NCBI GenBank assembly: GCA_035544315.1
Contig: DATKGB010000176.1
Location: 1-6,170 of the forward strand
Direction of reading: 5' to 3'
Source of the DNA: JALYSX01 sp035544315
GTDB lineage: Bacteria > Vulcanimicrobiota > Vulcanimicrobiia > Vulcanimicrobiales > Vulcanimicrobiaceae
Length of the DNA: 6,170 nt
A program made the position numbers and the translations under genes. Below are positions 1 through 5,865 of the stretch, piece by piece; position 1 is the first letter of the stretch; each line of letters opens with the position of its first letter. The notes beneath the pieces were generated by a model. It had not been told where the DNA came from. It saw only the letters and a list, made by a program, of their open reading frames with translations, and did not search any database.

Positions 1-28
1 GGGAGGACGTTTGCAAAAGGGCCGATCG

Positions 29-412
29 ATGGCTACTGAGTATGTTACGCGACCCCGGGAGCAGATCGCGGGGATCTTGCGGGCGGAGAAGCGCTATTTG
101 TCGGCGGGGGAGATTCACGAGCGGCTGAGCCGGGCGCATGCCAAGGTGGCGCTCTCGACGGTCTATCGCACGCTGGAGCGGCTGCAAGCCAAGGGTGAGA
201 TCGTGGCGCGGGCCGATGCGACCGGCGACTCGACCTACGTGCTGTGCCCGGGCGCCCACCACCATCACGCCATCTGCCGGGTCTGCGGGCGCGTCGAGGA
301 CGTCAACTGCGACGCGATCGAGGGACTGGCCGGCGCGCTGCGCGCCCATCACGGCTTCGAACTCGAAGGTCATGCGATGGAATTTTTCGGGCGGTGCGCG
401 ACGTGTCGTTAA
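29..412 (+). CDS. zur: Fur/Zur-family metal-responsive transcriptional repressor
   Basis: This is a 127-residue protein of the Fur superfamily, cytoplasmic dimeric repressors that bind DNA when loaded with metal. Residues 1-70 form the winged helix-turn-helix, with the family recognition-helix motif STVYRTLERL at 43-52. The dimerisation and metal domain follows: four consecutive His at 77-80, C83 and C86 (CRVC), C94, H115, and C123/C126 (CATC). The two CxxC pairs are the usual structural zinc site. The ATG at 29 is preferred because AAGGG ends 7 bases upstream. A TTG at 11, placed 4 bases after GGGAGG, would add six residues and cannot be excluded. The stop overlaps the next gene by 10 bases. 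Fusion to a zinc/manganese ABC operon points to Zur, or to a manganese regulator, rather than iron-sensing Fur; that metal assignment is inference. Any operator would lie upstream, outside the window. Confidence 0.9.
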   Translation: MATEYVTRPREQIAGILRAEKRYLSAGEIHERLSRAHAKVALSTVYRTLERLQAKGEIVARADATGDSTYVLCPGAHHHHAICRVCGRVEDVNCDAIEGLAGALRAHHGFELEGHAMEFFGRCATCR

Positions 413-1287
413 AACGCATTTTGGCCACGCTCGCGCTGCTCGCACTGGCTGCGTGTAACGCCAACGGCGGATCGTCGACGACGTTCAAACCTGGCGATCA
501 AATTCAAGTCGTCACGACCTTCTCGACGCTCAACTCGTTCGTCAACGCGGTCGGCGGCCCGTACGTGCACGTGCAGAACCTCGTGCCGATCGGCGCTTCG
601 CCTGAAGACTATCAGCCGACGCCGCAAGATATCGCGACGCTTGCCGATTCCCAAGTGCTGGTGATGAACGGCGCGGGCATCGAGGCTTGGCTGACGCGTA
701 CCCTGGCCGATGCCAAGAATCCCGATTTGAAAGTGGTCGTGTGTACGGATGGCTTGCCGGTGAAGATCGGTAACCCGCATCTGTGGATGAATCCGGACTA
801 CGCTAAGGTCTACGTGCAGAAAATTCGCGATACGCTGATTGCCGTCGATCCGACCCATAAGGCGGCGTATATTTCTAATGCGAATCGCTACGATGGCGTG
901 CTCGAAGCGCTCGCCGATAGCATCGCGCAGAAGATCGGCACGATTCCGGCCGACCAGCGCAACATGATCGTCTTCCACAACGCGTGGGATTACTACGATG
1001 CGCGCTTTGGATTGCACACGATCGGCGCGATCGAAAGCTCGCCGGGGCAGGAACCCAACCCGCAGCGCATCGCGCAGCTGGTCGACCTCGCCAAGCAGTA
1101 TCACGTGCGCGCGATGTTTGCCGAACCGGAATATAGCCCTAAACTCGTGCAGTCGCTCGCACAGTCGGCGGGCGTGAAGGTGGTCACCGACCTCTACGAC
1201 GATTCGATCGGCGCCGACCCGCGGGTGCACGACTACACCTCGATGCTCACGTACGATACCGACACCATCGTCAAGGCGCTCAAGTGA
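403..1287 (+). CDS. znuA: Metal ABC transporter substrate-binding lipoprotein, ZnuA/TroA family
   Basis: This 294-residue cluster A-I solute-binding protein captures Zn(II) or Mn(II) outside the membrane and delivers it to the permease. The GTG start at 403 gives a textbook lipoprotein signal: K4-R5, a hydrophobic run, then the lipobox L-A-A-C with C18 as the lipidated residue. The ribosome-binding site is weak, and the start lies inside the end of the regulator gene, so coupling is likely. Family landmarks are GASPEDYQPTP at 64-74, PHLWMNP at 125-131, FHNAWDYY at 191-198, FAEPEYSPK at 239-247 and LYDDSIG at 264-270. By alignment from memory the metal ligands would be E68 (normally His), H126, H192 and D267. 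The His-rich loop of many zinc-specific ZnuA proteins is absent, so zinc versus manganese is open. Stop and downstream start share GTGA. Confidence 0.92.
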   Translation: MSLKRILATLALLALAACNANGGSSTTFKPGDQIQVVTTFSTLNSFVNAVGGPYVHVQNLVPIGASPEDYQPTPQDIATLADSQVLVMNGAGIEAWLTRTLADAKNPDLKVVVCTDGLPVKIGNPHLWMNPDYAKVYVQKIRDTLIAVDPTHKAAYISNANRYDGVLEALADSIAQKIGTIPADQRNMIVFHNAWDYYDARFGLHTIGAIESSPGQEPNPQRIAQLVDLAKQYHVRAMFAEPEYSPKLVQSLAQSAGVKVVTDLYDDSIGADPRVHDYTSMLTYDTDTIVKALK

Positions 1288-2030
1288 CGACGGCGGTTGC
1301 TATTCACGACCTCGTCGTGCGCTACGACGGTTTGCTGGCTTTGGATTGTGCTAACCTAACCGTCAATACGGCGGAAGCGCTGGGGATCGTCGGACCTAAC
1401 GGTTCGGGCAAGTCGACGTTGCTTAAGACGATTGCCGGGTTGCTGCCGCCCAGTGCCGGCAGCGTGGAGATTTTTGGGCAGAAGCCGCGTGCGCTCAAGC
1501 CGGGCACGATTGCGTATGTGCCGCAGGTTGAGGCCGTTGATTGGTCGTTTCCGGCTACGGTGCGCGACGTGGTTTCGATGGGGCGGTTTCCGCGGTTGCA
1601 GTTTTGGCAGCGGTTTGGGGCGGCGGATCGGGCGGCGGTGGACCATGCGTTAGAGGTCGTGCATATGAGCGACCTGGCTTCGCGGCATATTGCGCAGCTT
1701 TCGGGCGGCCAGCAGCAGCGAGCGTTTGTGGCGCGGGCGATCGCGCAAGAACCGGCTTTGTTGCTGCTTGATGAACCGACTACTGGGGTTGATGCCGCGA
1801 CGGAAGAAGCGCTACGCGTGGTCGTGCGAGAGTTGGTGGCTAGTGGCTTGCCGGTGATGATGACGACGCACGATCTCGATCGGGTGAACGATTGGTTCGA
1901 TCGGTTGATGGTGCTCGATCGACGGGTGTTGGCCATTGGGACGCCTGATGAGGTCGTCGCCGCGGGCGCCTACGCATCGATTCGCGAGCACACCCACACC
2001 CACGGGCATTTGCGGCACGATGTTGCGTAG
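1284..2030 (+). CDS. znuC: Metal ABC transporter ATP-binding protein, ZnuC/MntB-type
   Basis: This 248-residue ABC ATPase powers metal import from the cytoplasmic face of the permease. All catalytic motifs are intact: Walker A GPNGSGKST at 37-45, Q-loop Q81, signature LSGGQQQR at 139-146, Walker B LLLLDEP at 159-165 with E164 as catalytic base, D-loop GVD at 168-170 and switch His H196 in MTTHD. The segment VDWSFPATVRDVVSMGR at 85-101 is typical of the zinc/manganese/iron-chelate branch of ABC importers. The GTG start at 1284 overlaps the binding-protein stop by four bases, with no clear ribosome-binding site, so translation is probably coupled. The C-terminus is odd: His at 236, 238, 240, 242 and 245 form a small potential metal-binding tail. 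Family membership is secure; the metal is inferred from the operon. Confidence 0.94.
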   Translation: MTTAVAIHDLVVRYDGLLALDCANLTVNTAEALGIVGPNGSGKSTLLKTIAGLLPPSAGSVEIFGQKPRALKPGTIAYVPQVEAVDWSFPATVRDVVSMGRFPRLQFWQRFGAADRAAVDHALEVVHMSDLASRHIAQLSGGQQQRAFVARAIAQEPALLLLDEPTTGVDAATEEALRVVVRELVASGLPVMMTTHDLDRVNDWFDRLMVLDRRVLAIGTPDEVVAAGAYASIREHTHTHGHLRHDVA

Positions 2031-2036
2031 CCATCT

Positions 2037-2891
2037 ATGAGCGCGCTGCTGACTCCGTTTCATTACGACTTCATGCAGCGGGCTTTTGTGGCGGCGCTGC
2101 TGGTCGGCCTGCTGTGCTCGACGGTGGGGACGTATGTGATTTTGCGCAAGTTGTCGTTTATCGGCGATGGGATCGCGCATGCGTCGTTTGCGGGAATCGT
2201 GATCGCGTACTTGCGCGGTGCGGATTATTACCTTGGCGCGGCGATCGTTGCGGTGCTCACGGCGTTGGGCATCGGGTTCGTGCACCGCAAGGGCAAAATC
2301 TCACTGGACACGACCATCGGCGTGCTGTTCACGGGCGCGTTTGCATTGGGCATATTCCTAATGAGCCGCCAGCGCAACTACGCAGTCGATCTGCAGAGTT
2401 TTCTGTTCGGCGACATCCTCTCGGTGCAGCCCGGCGATTTGTGGATGATCGTCATCCTGGGCATCGTCGTCGCACTGGCCGTCGTCGTGCTGTTTCGCGG
2501 GTTGCTGTACACGTCGTTCGATCCGGTGGTCGCCCAAGCCAGCGGCATCAACGCGCCGGCGATCGAGTATGCGCTGCTGGTCATGGTCGCGCTGACGATC
2601 ATCGTTTCGCTGCAATCCGTCGGCATCGTGCTGGTGGCGGCGCTGCTGGTCACCCCGGCGGCTGCGGCCTATCAACTCACCTCGCGCTTCGCGCCGATGA
2701 TGGTGCTGTCGGCGATCTTCGGGGCGGTCAGTTCGATCGGCGGACTATACGCGTCGTACTATTTGCGCAGCTCGAGCGGCGCGACGATCGTGCTGCTCGC
2801 GACGCTGCTGTTCTTCGCGGCGATCGTGCTGCGACGCTATTCGGCCGCGCGACGGACTAACCAGGCGTCGTTGCCCGCGACTTCCAAGTAA
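2037..2891 (+). CDS. znuB: Metal ABC transporter permease, ABC-3 family (ZnuB-type)
   Basis: This 284-residue integral membrane protein would form the homodimeric metal channel of the transporter. Hydrophobic stretches at about 16-36, 47-60, 64-82, 93-109, 135-155, 176-206, 219-242 and 249-266 fit the multi-spanning ABC-3 fold. Conserved family segments are LSFIGDGIAHASFAG at 39-53, FDPVVAQASGIN at 161-172 (cytoplasmic, facing the ATPase) and VGIVLVAALLVTPAAAA at 195-211. The ATG at 2037 lies six bases after the ATPase stop and lacks a clear ribosome-binding site, which again suggests coupling. Length is normal for the family. The basic tail (266-284) is encoded by DNA that also encodes the C-terminus of the convergent dehydrogenase gene (2837-2891). 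No intrinsic terminator is visible after the stop. Confidence 0.93.
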   Translation: MSALLTPFHYDFMQRAFVAALLVGLLCSTVGTYVILRKLSFIGDGIAHASFAGIVIAYLRGADYYLGAAIVAVLTALGIGFVHRKGKISLDTTIGVLFTGAFALGIFLMSRQRNYAVDLQSFLFGDILSVQPGDLWMIVILGIVVALAVVVLFRGLLYTSFDPVVAQASGINAPAIEYALLVMVALTIIVSLQSVGIVLVAALLVTPAAAAYQLTSRFAPMMVLSAIFGAVSSIGGLYASYYLRSSSGATIVLLATLLFFAAIVLRRYSAARRTNQASLPATSK

Positions 2892-3967
2892 CCCGCTGTC
2901 GTCAGCGCGTCGAAGACTTCGCGTAATGCGGCGCGTTCGTTCTTGTTGGGCATGCCGGCCCAGCGCATCGCGGCTTCGTTGAACTCGATCGTCGCGCCGG
3001 CCACCAGCAGCGACGAAACGAACGCCATCGTGAGTTTGACGCGTTCCATCCGGCGCGCGACCGGTTCGAGCGCGCGTTCGAAGGCAGTCGGTTCGGCGCG
3101 CAGCGGCGTAAGCGGGAGCGGAATCGGCGCGGGCGGTGGCTGCGGCGCGGGTTCGGGAACGCGGCGGATCGTCGGGCGGTCGACGATGCGCGCCATCGCG
3201 CGATCGGCCAACGCCGGAAACCATTCGCCCAAGATCACGCCGGCGGTCTGCCACGGCACCGCGTTAATGCGCGCCGCGCGTTTGCGAATGCCGCGTAAGA
3301 TACGGCGCGCTACGGCGTCGGGGCGCGCCAGAATCGAACGCGGCGCGGAGCGTTCCATGCCGGCGGCGTCGGAGAACTCGGTGTCGACCGCGCCCGGATC
3401 GACGTAGGTGACCGCGATGCCTTCGTCGCGCAGTTCGCGGCGCAGTTGCGTTGCGGCCGCGCGGATGGCGGCTTTGGCCAGCGCGTAGGCGCCGAAGCCC
3501 GGGGCCGGAACGCGCGCCAAGCCCGAGCCGATAAACACGATCGAGCCGCGCGTGATGCGCAAATGCGAACGCGCCGCGCGCGCTAGGCGCAGCGGCGCGG
3601 CGACGTGAACGCGCCATTGCGCTTCGACCGCGCTTTCGCTTTGCTCGAGCAGCGCGCCGGGCGCGCCCATGCCCGCGATGTTGGCGATCACGTCGATGCG
3701 TCCAAACGACGCGATCGCGGCGTCGACTAAACGTTGCGGCATCGTCGGTTCGCTGATGTCGCCGGCCAACACCATGCACGAACCGCCGCCCGCGCGAATG
3801 CGGGTGGCCAACTCTTCGAGCCGTTGGCTGCGCCGCGCGGTGATCACGACCGCGTAGTCGGCGCGCGCGAACGCCAGCGCGAGTTCGCGGCCGATGCCGG
3901 CGCTCGCTCCGGTGATGATCGCGACGCTTTGCGTGCGCGGGTCAGCCAGCGAAGGCTCTGCAGTAAT
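2837..3967 (-). CDS. Short-chain dehydrogenase/reductase with extra C-terminal domain
   Basis: This is an NAD(P)-dependent SDR oxidoreductase, substrate unknown. It is 376 residues if read from the ATT at 3967. The Rossmann motif TGASAGIG lies at 19-26, R45-R46 after strand 2 favour NADP, D70 follows strand 3, and N96-x-A-G is at 96-99. The catalytic triad is S148, Y161 and K165 (YALAK), with PGAVDTEF at 191-198. The helix-4 Asn of classical SDRs appears replaced by H121. After about residue 265 comes a Pro-rich linker (270-288), then an ~85-residue domain (about 290-376) I do not recognise; its end resembles a winged-helix segment. No ATG, GTG or TTG lies in frame between 4255 and the Rossmann motif. 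AAGGAG ends 7 bases before the ATT, while a CTG at 3949 is too distant. The start overlaps the hydrolase end by 26 bases, implying one transcript. Confidence 0.85.
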   Translation of the reverse strand: MTAEPSLADPRTQSVAIITGASAGIGRELALAFARADYAVVITARRSQRLEELATRIRAGGGSCMVLAGDISEPTMPQRLVDAAIASFGRIDVIANIAGMGAPGALLEQSESAVEAQWRVHVAAPLRLARAARSHLRITRGSIVFIGSGLARVPAPGFGAYALAKAAIRAAATQLRRELRDEGIAVTYVDPGAVDTEFSDAAGMERSAPRSILARPDAVARRILRGIRKRAARINAVPWQTAGVILGEWFPALADRAMARIVDRPTIRRVPEPAPQPPPAPIPLPLTPLRAEPTAFERALEPVARRMERVKLTMAFVSSLLVAGATIEFNEAAMRWAGMPNKNERAALREVFDALTTAGYLEVAGNDAWLVRRAAE

Positions 3968-5123
3968 CTGCGTACTCCTTGACGATGCCCGCGGGCAGCG
4001 CGGCGTAATAGTCGGCTTCGCGTACCTCAGGTCGCGACGCGGGGACGACGCGACGACCTTCGGCGCCAAAGCGCGCCAGCGCCTGCGCGACCGGCTTTTC
4101 GCCGCCGTCGGCGCGGAGAATGCCGAAGCGCAGCTCGTGCGGCGCGCGGTCGAACGGCGGCCAATCGGCGAGGTTCGAGGCGTAGTCCGCCCAGCACCAC
4201 CACATGGCGCCGATCGCTCCGCCGCGCCATAGGCGATCCAGCACCCCGGTCGCATAAGCGGCCATCTCGTCCTCGTTCAGGCAAGCGAAGTTGCCGATCG
4301 ACCTGCCGGCCGGCGGGCACGCCGGGTTGCCGAACTCCGAGAACAACACCGGCTTGCCGGTAAAGCAGCGCACGAGTTCGGCTAGGAACGGCACGACCGC
4401 GGTATCGTACTTGCCGCGCGACCACGCGCTATAGACCGAATAGCCGTGCATCGTCGCGATCTCCCACGGCCGCGCGATCGACGACGGCCGAATCCCGCGA
4501 TCGCGTTCGAGATCTTCACCGTGAATGCCGCCGGTCGCGCCGACACCCGAGCTGTCGTGCAGCGCGTATGTCAGCCGTTCGCTCCAATAGGCGGCGTCCT
4601 GCGGTCTGCGCGGTTCGCGCAAATTTGAAAACTCGTTGCCGAGATCCCACAAGTACAACGCCGGATGCGCGCGCAACGCGCCGCCGACCGCGCGCGAGAA
4701 GCGTTCTTGCGCGGCGAGCAGATCTTCGTCGGCGTAGAAGTCGCCGATACCGTAGGGCGATTCGCGACCGCCCGAGATCGTGCGAAACCGCCCGTGCGGC
4801 GTCTGTCGGTCGAGCGTCCAATCGGGCAGCCAGTTGGCGCCGCTCATATGGCCGGTAAACAGCGTCGGCATCACCCGCAAACCCGCGTTGCCGAACGCGT
4901 CGGCGATCGCGATCAGTCGGCGCAACGCGTCGGCGTCGATCCGGTCGGCCTGCGGCTGGAACGCTTCCCACATTAGGAAGAAGCGCACCAGATCGAAACC
5001 GAGCGAGCGCAAGCGGGCCGCGTCCTCCCGAATCTCGCCCAAATCGAAACGCTCCCACATATACATCGCGCTCCGCCCCGGCCAATAGTTGATTCCAAGG
5101 GTGAAGCAAGCAGTATGTCCCAC
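3942..5123 (-). CDS. Clan GH-A glycoside hydrolase (beta-mannanase/cellulase-like TIM barrel)
   Basis: This 393-residue retaining glycoside hydrolase has a (beta/alpha)8 barrel, related to GH5 and endo-mannosidase-like families. The first strand is GINYWP at 10-15. LWDLGNEFSN at 158-167 contains N163-E164, the expected acid/base. The HGY motif at 226-228 matches strand 6. VLFSEFGNP at 259-267 supplies E263, the expected nucleophile, and AMWWCWADY at 306-314 gives strand 8. The GTG at 5123 is chosen because the barrel begins a few residues later and the next in-frame ATGs (codons 20 and 22) would delete strand 1; its ribosome-binding site is weak. There is no signal peptide or membrane segment, so it probably acts in the cytoplasm on imported or endogenous glycosides. 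The substrate cannot be read from sequence. It overlaps the dehydrogenase by 26 bases and is probably the first gene of that unit. Confidence 0.85.
   Translation of the reverse strand: MGHTACFTLGINYWPGRSAMYMWERFDLGEIREDAARLRSLGFDLVRFFLMWEAFQPQADRIDADALRRLIAIADAFGNAGLRVMPTLFTGHMSGANWLPDWTLDRQTPHGRFRTISGGRESPYGIGDFYADEDLLAAQERFSRAVGGALRAHPALYLWDLGNEFSNLREPRRPQDAAYWSERLTYALHDSSGVGATGGIHGEDLERDRGIRPSSIARPWEIATMHGYSVYSAWSRGKYDTAVVPFLAELVRCFTGKPVLFSEFGNPACPPAGRSIGNFACLNEDEMAAYATGVLDRLWRGGAIGAMWWCWADYASNLADWPPFDRAPHELRFGILRADGGEKPVAQALARFGAEGRRVVPASRPEVREADYYAALPAGIVKEYADYCRAFAG
3975..3980 (-). promoter_or_regulatory. Ribosome-binding site that decides the SDR start
   Basis: Read on the minus strand this is AAGGAG, a perfect Shine-Dalgarno core inside the last codons of the upstream hydrolase gene. 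Seven bases separate it from the ATT at 3967, which is in frame with the dehydrogenase. It is the strongest ribosome-binding site in the window, and no other start codon sits at a suitable distance in that frame. Confidence 0.6.
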
Positions 5124-5204
5124 GAGAAATGCTATTCCCGTTTGAACGCCCCCAGGCCGCCCGATGCCACCATACGCCGGTAGTGGGTCAATATGAATAA
5201 GGGG

Positions 5205-5222
5205 CGCTTAGTGGACCAAGCG
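5205..5222. promoter_or_regulatory. Near-palindrome in the divergent intergenic region, possible operator
   Basis: The 18 bases CGCTTAGTGGACCAAGCG form a dyad with CGCTT/AAGCG outer arms and GT/AC inner arms, one mismatched pair (5210 with 5217) and a central GG. It lies in the 205-base gap between the divergently read hydrolase (5123, minus) and the 178-residue protein gene (5329, plus), where a shared operator would be expected. No family-specific operator is recognised. The rest of 5124-5328 shows no convincing promoter; GATAAT at 5252-5257 resembles a -10 box but lacks a -35 partner. Confidence 0.25.
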
Positions 5223-5261
5223 GGCGCGAAAGGTGTCTTTGCTTGCTTGCCGATAATCTAC

Positions 5262-5327
5262 ATGAAACGTATGATGAAAGTCGCAGGGTGGGTAAGAAGG
5301 TCGCTTCGCTATTGGGAATATCAATAA
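5262..5327 (+). other. Possible 21-codon leader ORF upstream of the 178-residue protein
   Basis: The ATG at 5262 opens a frame of 21 residues (M-K-R-M-M-K ... W-E-Y-Q) ending in TAA at 5325-5327, one base before the ATG of the next gene. The peptide is strongly basic (six Lys/Arg against one Glu) and has two Trp. The 1-base spacing would suit translational coupling, especially as the downstream gene has only a weak GGGA at 11 bases. Against it, no ribosome-binding site is visible, and the GATAAT just upstream, if it were the promoter, would start the transcript inside the frame. It may be chance. Confidence 0.2.
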
Positions 5328-5328
5328 C

Positions 5329-5865
5329 ATGATTTGTACGTTAGCGTCGCCCGAAATCGAGAAAAGTATCGCTGACCTGCAGCGCGCCGAGGAACGGATT
5401 GGGCTAGCGCGTCAGCATTTGCATTGGCGCGAATGGGTTGCGGCAAGAAAAGAGGCCGTTCCCCAGCTCCTCGCCGGGGCTGCACTCGTTGAGACCTCTT
5501 GGTTCAAAATAGCGCAAGATAATCAAGATGCGCTCGTCAATGCGAGGAATCTGCTGGCTGAATGGATTCAATCTCAGCCAAAACCGAAGAACATTGTAGA
5601 ACAAATAAGTCGCATCTACATGTCTCTTTGGATCGCCTCGCAAGAGCATGATCTCGTTCAATTTGGATATGCGCTGACGCGCTTCATGATCGCCGTCGAT
5701 AGAGCGGTATCTAGCGAGGCTCGACATCTTGCAAGAGCGGATGTTTGTCTTGAGCATAACGACGAAATTCAGGAAGTAATGAGGCGAGGCGAAGCTGATG
5801 CGAAGTCGGGGCGAGGGCACAGCTACACGGTTGAGGAGTTTCGAGAGCGCTTCAGCTTTGGTTAA
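5329..5865 (+). CDS. Hypothetical helical protein with antitoxin-like C-terminal tail
   Basis: I do not recognise this 178-residue protein as a whole. Residues 1-145 look almost entirely alpha-helical, with charged amphipathic stretches at about 8-47 and 60-82 and a more hydrophobic helix pair at 88-125; no signal peptide or membrane segment is evident. Residues 146-176 (GEADAKSGRGHSYTVEEF within them) follow the pattern x-G-x-A-D-x-x-x-G-R-x-x-S-x-x-E-E that ends many type II antitoxins, where it wraps around a RelE/ParE toxin. The usual N-terminal DNA-binding domain of such antitoxins is not apparent. The ATG at 5329 is the only good start, since an in-frame stop lies at 5293. Base composition is much lower in GC than in the genes to the left. 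Immediately downstream, in another frame, lies a toxin-like remnant. An antitoxin role is inference from tail and context. Confidence 0.6.
   Translation: MICTLASPEIEKSIADLQRAEERIGLARQHLHWREWVAARKEAVPQLLAGAALVETSWFKIAQDNQDALVNARNLLAEWIQSQPKPKNIVEQISRIYMSLWIASQEHDLVQFGYALTRFMIAVDRAVSSEARHLARADVCLEHNDEIQEVMRRGEADAKSGRGHSYTVEEFRERFSFG

Noticed and set aside
409..1230. Long open frame on the minus strand opposite the metal-binding protein gene (273 codons).
   Set aside because: It is a GC-driven antisense shadow: the translation is Arg/His/Ile-rich with no family motifs, while the plus strand encodes a complete lipoprotein with all family landmarks.
3968..4255. Extension of the dehydrogenase upstream to an ATG at 4255, giving 472 residues.
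   Set aside because: The added 96 residues are low-complexity Arg/Ala/Pro sequence read out of frame through the glycoside hydrolase gene, and they precede a normal SDR N-terminus.
5170..5191. TTGACC on the minus strand (5191-5186) as a -35 box for the hydrolase gene.
   Set aside because: No -10-like hexamer occurs at 16-18 bases; the nearest TATGGT is only 11 bases away.
5129..5200. Small plus-strand frame of 23 residues from ATG 5129.
   Set aside because: No ribosome-binding site, ordinary chance length, and it runs opposite the promoter region of the hydrolase.
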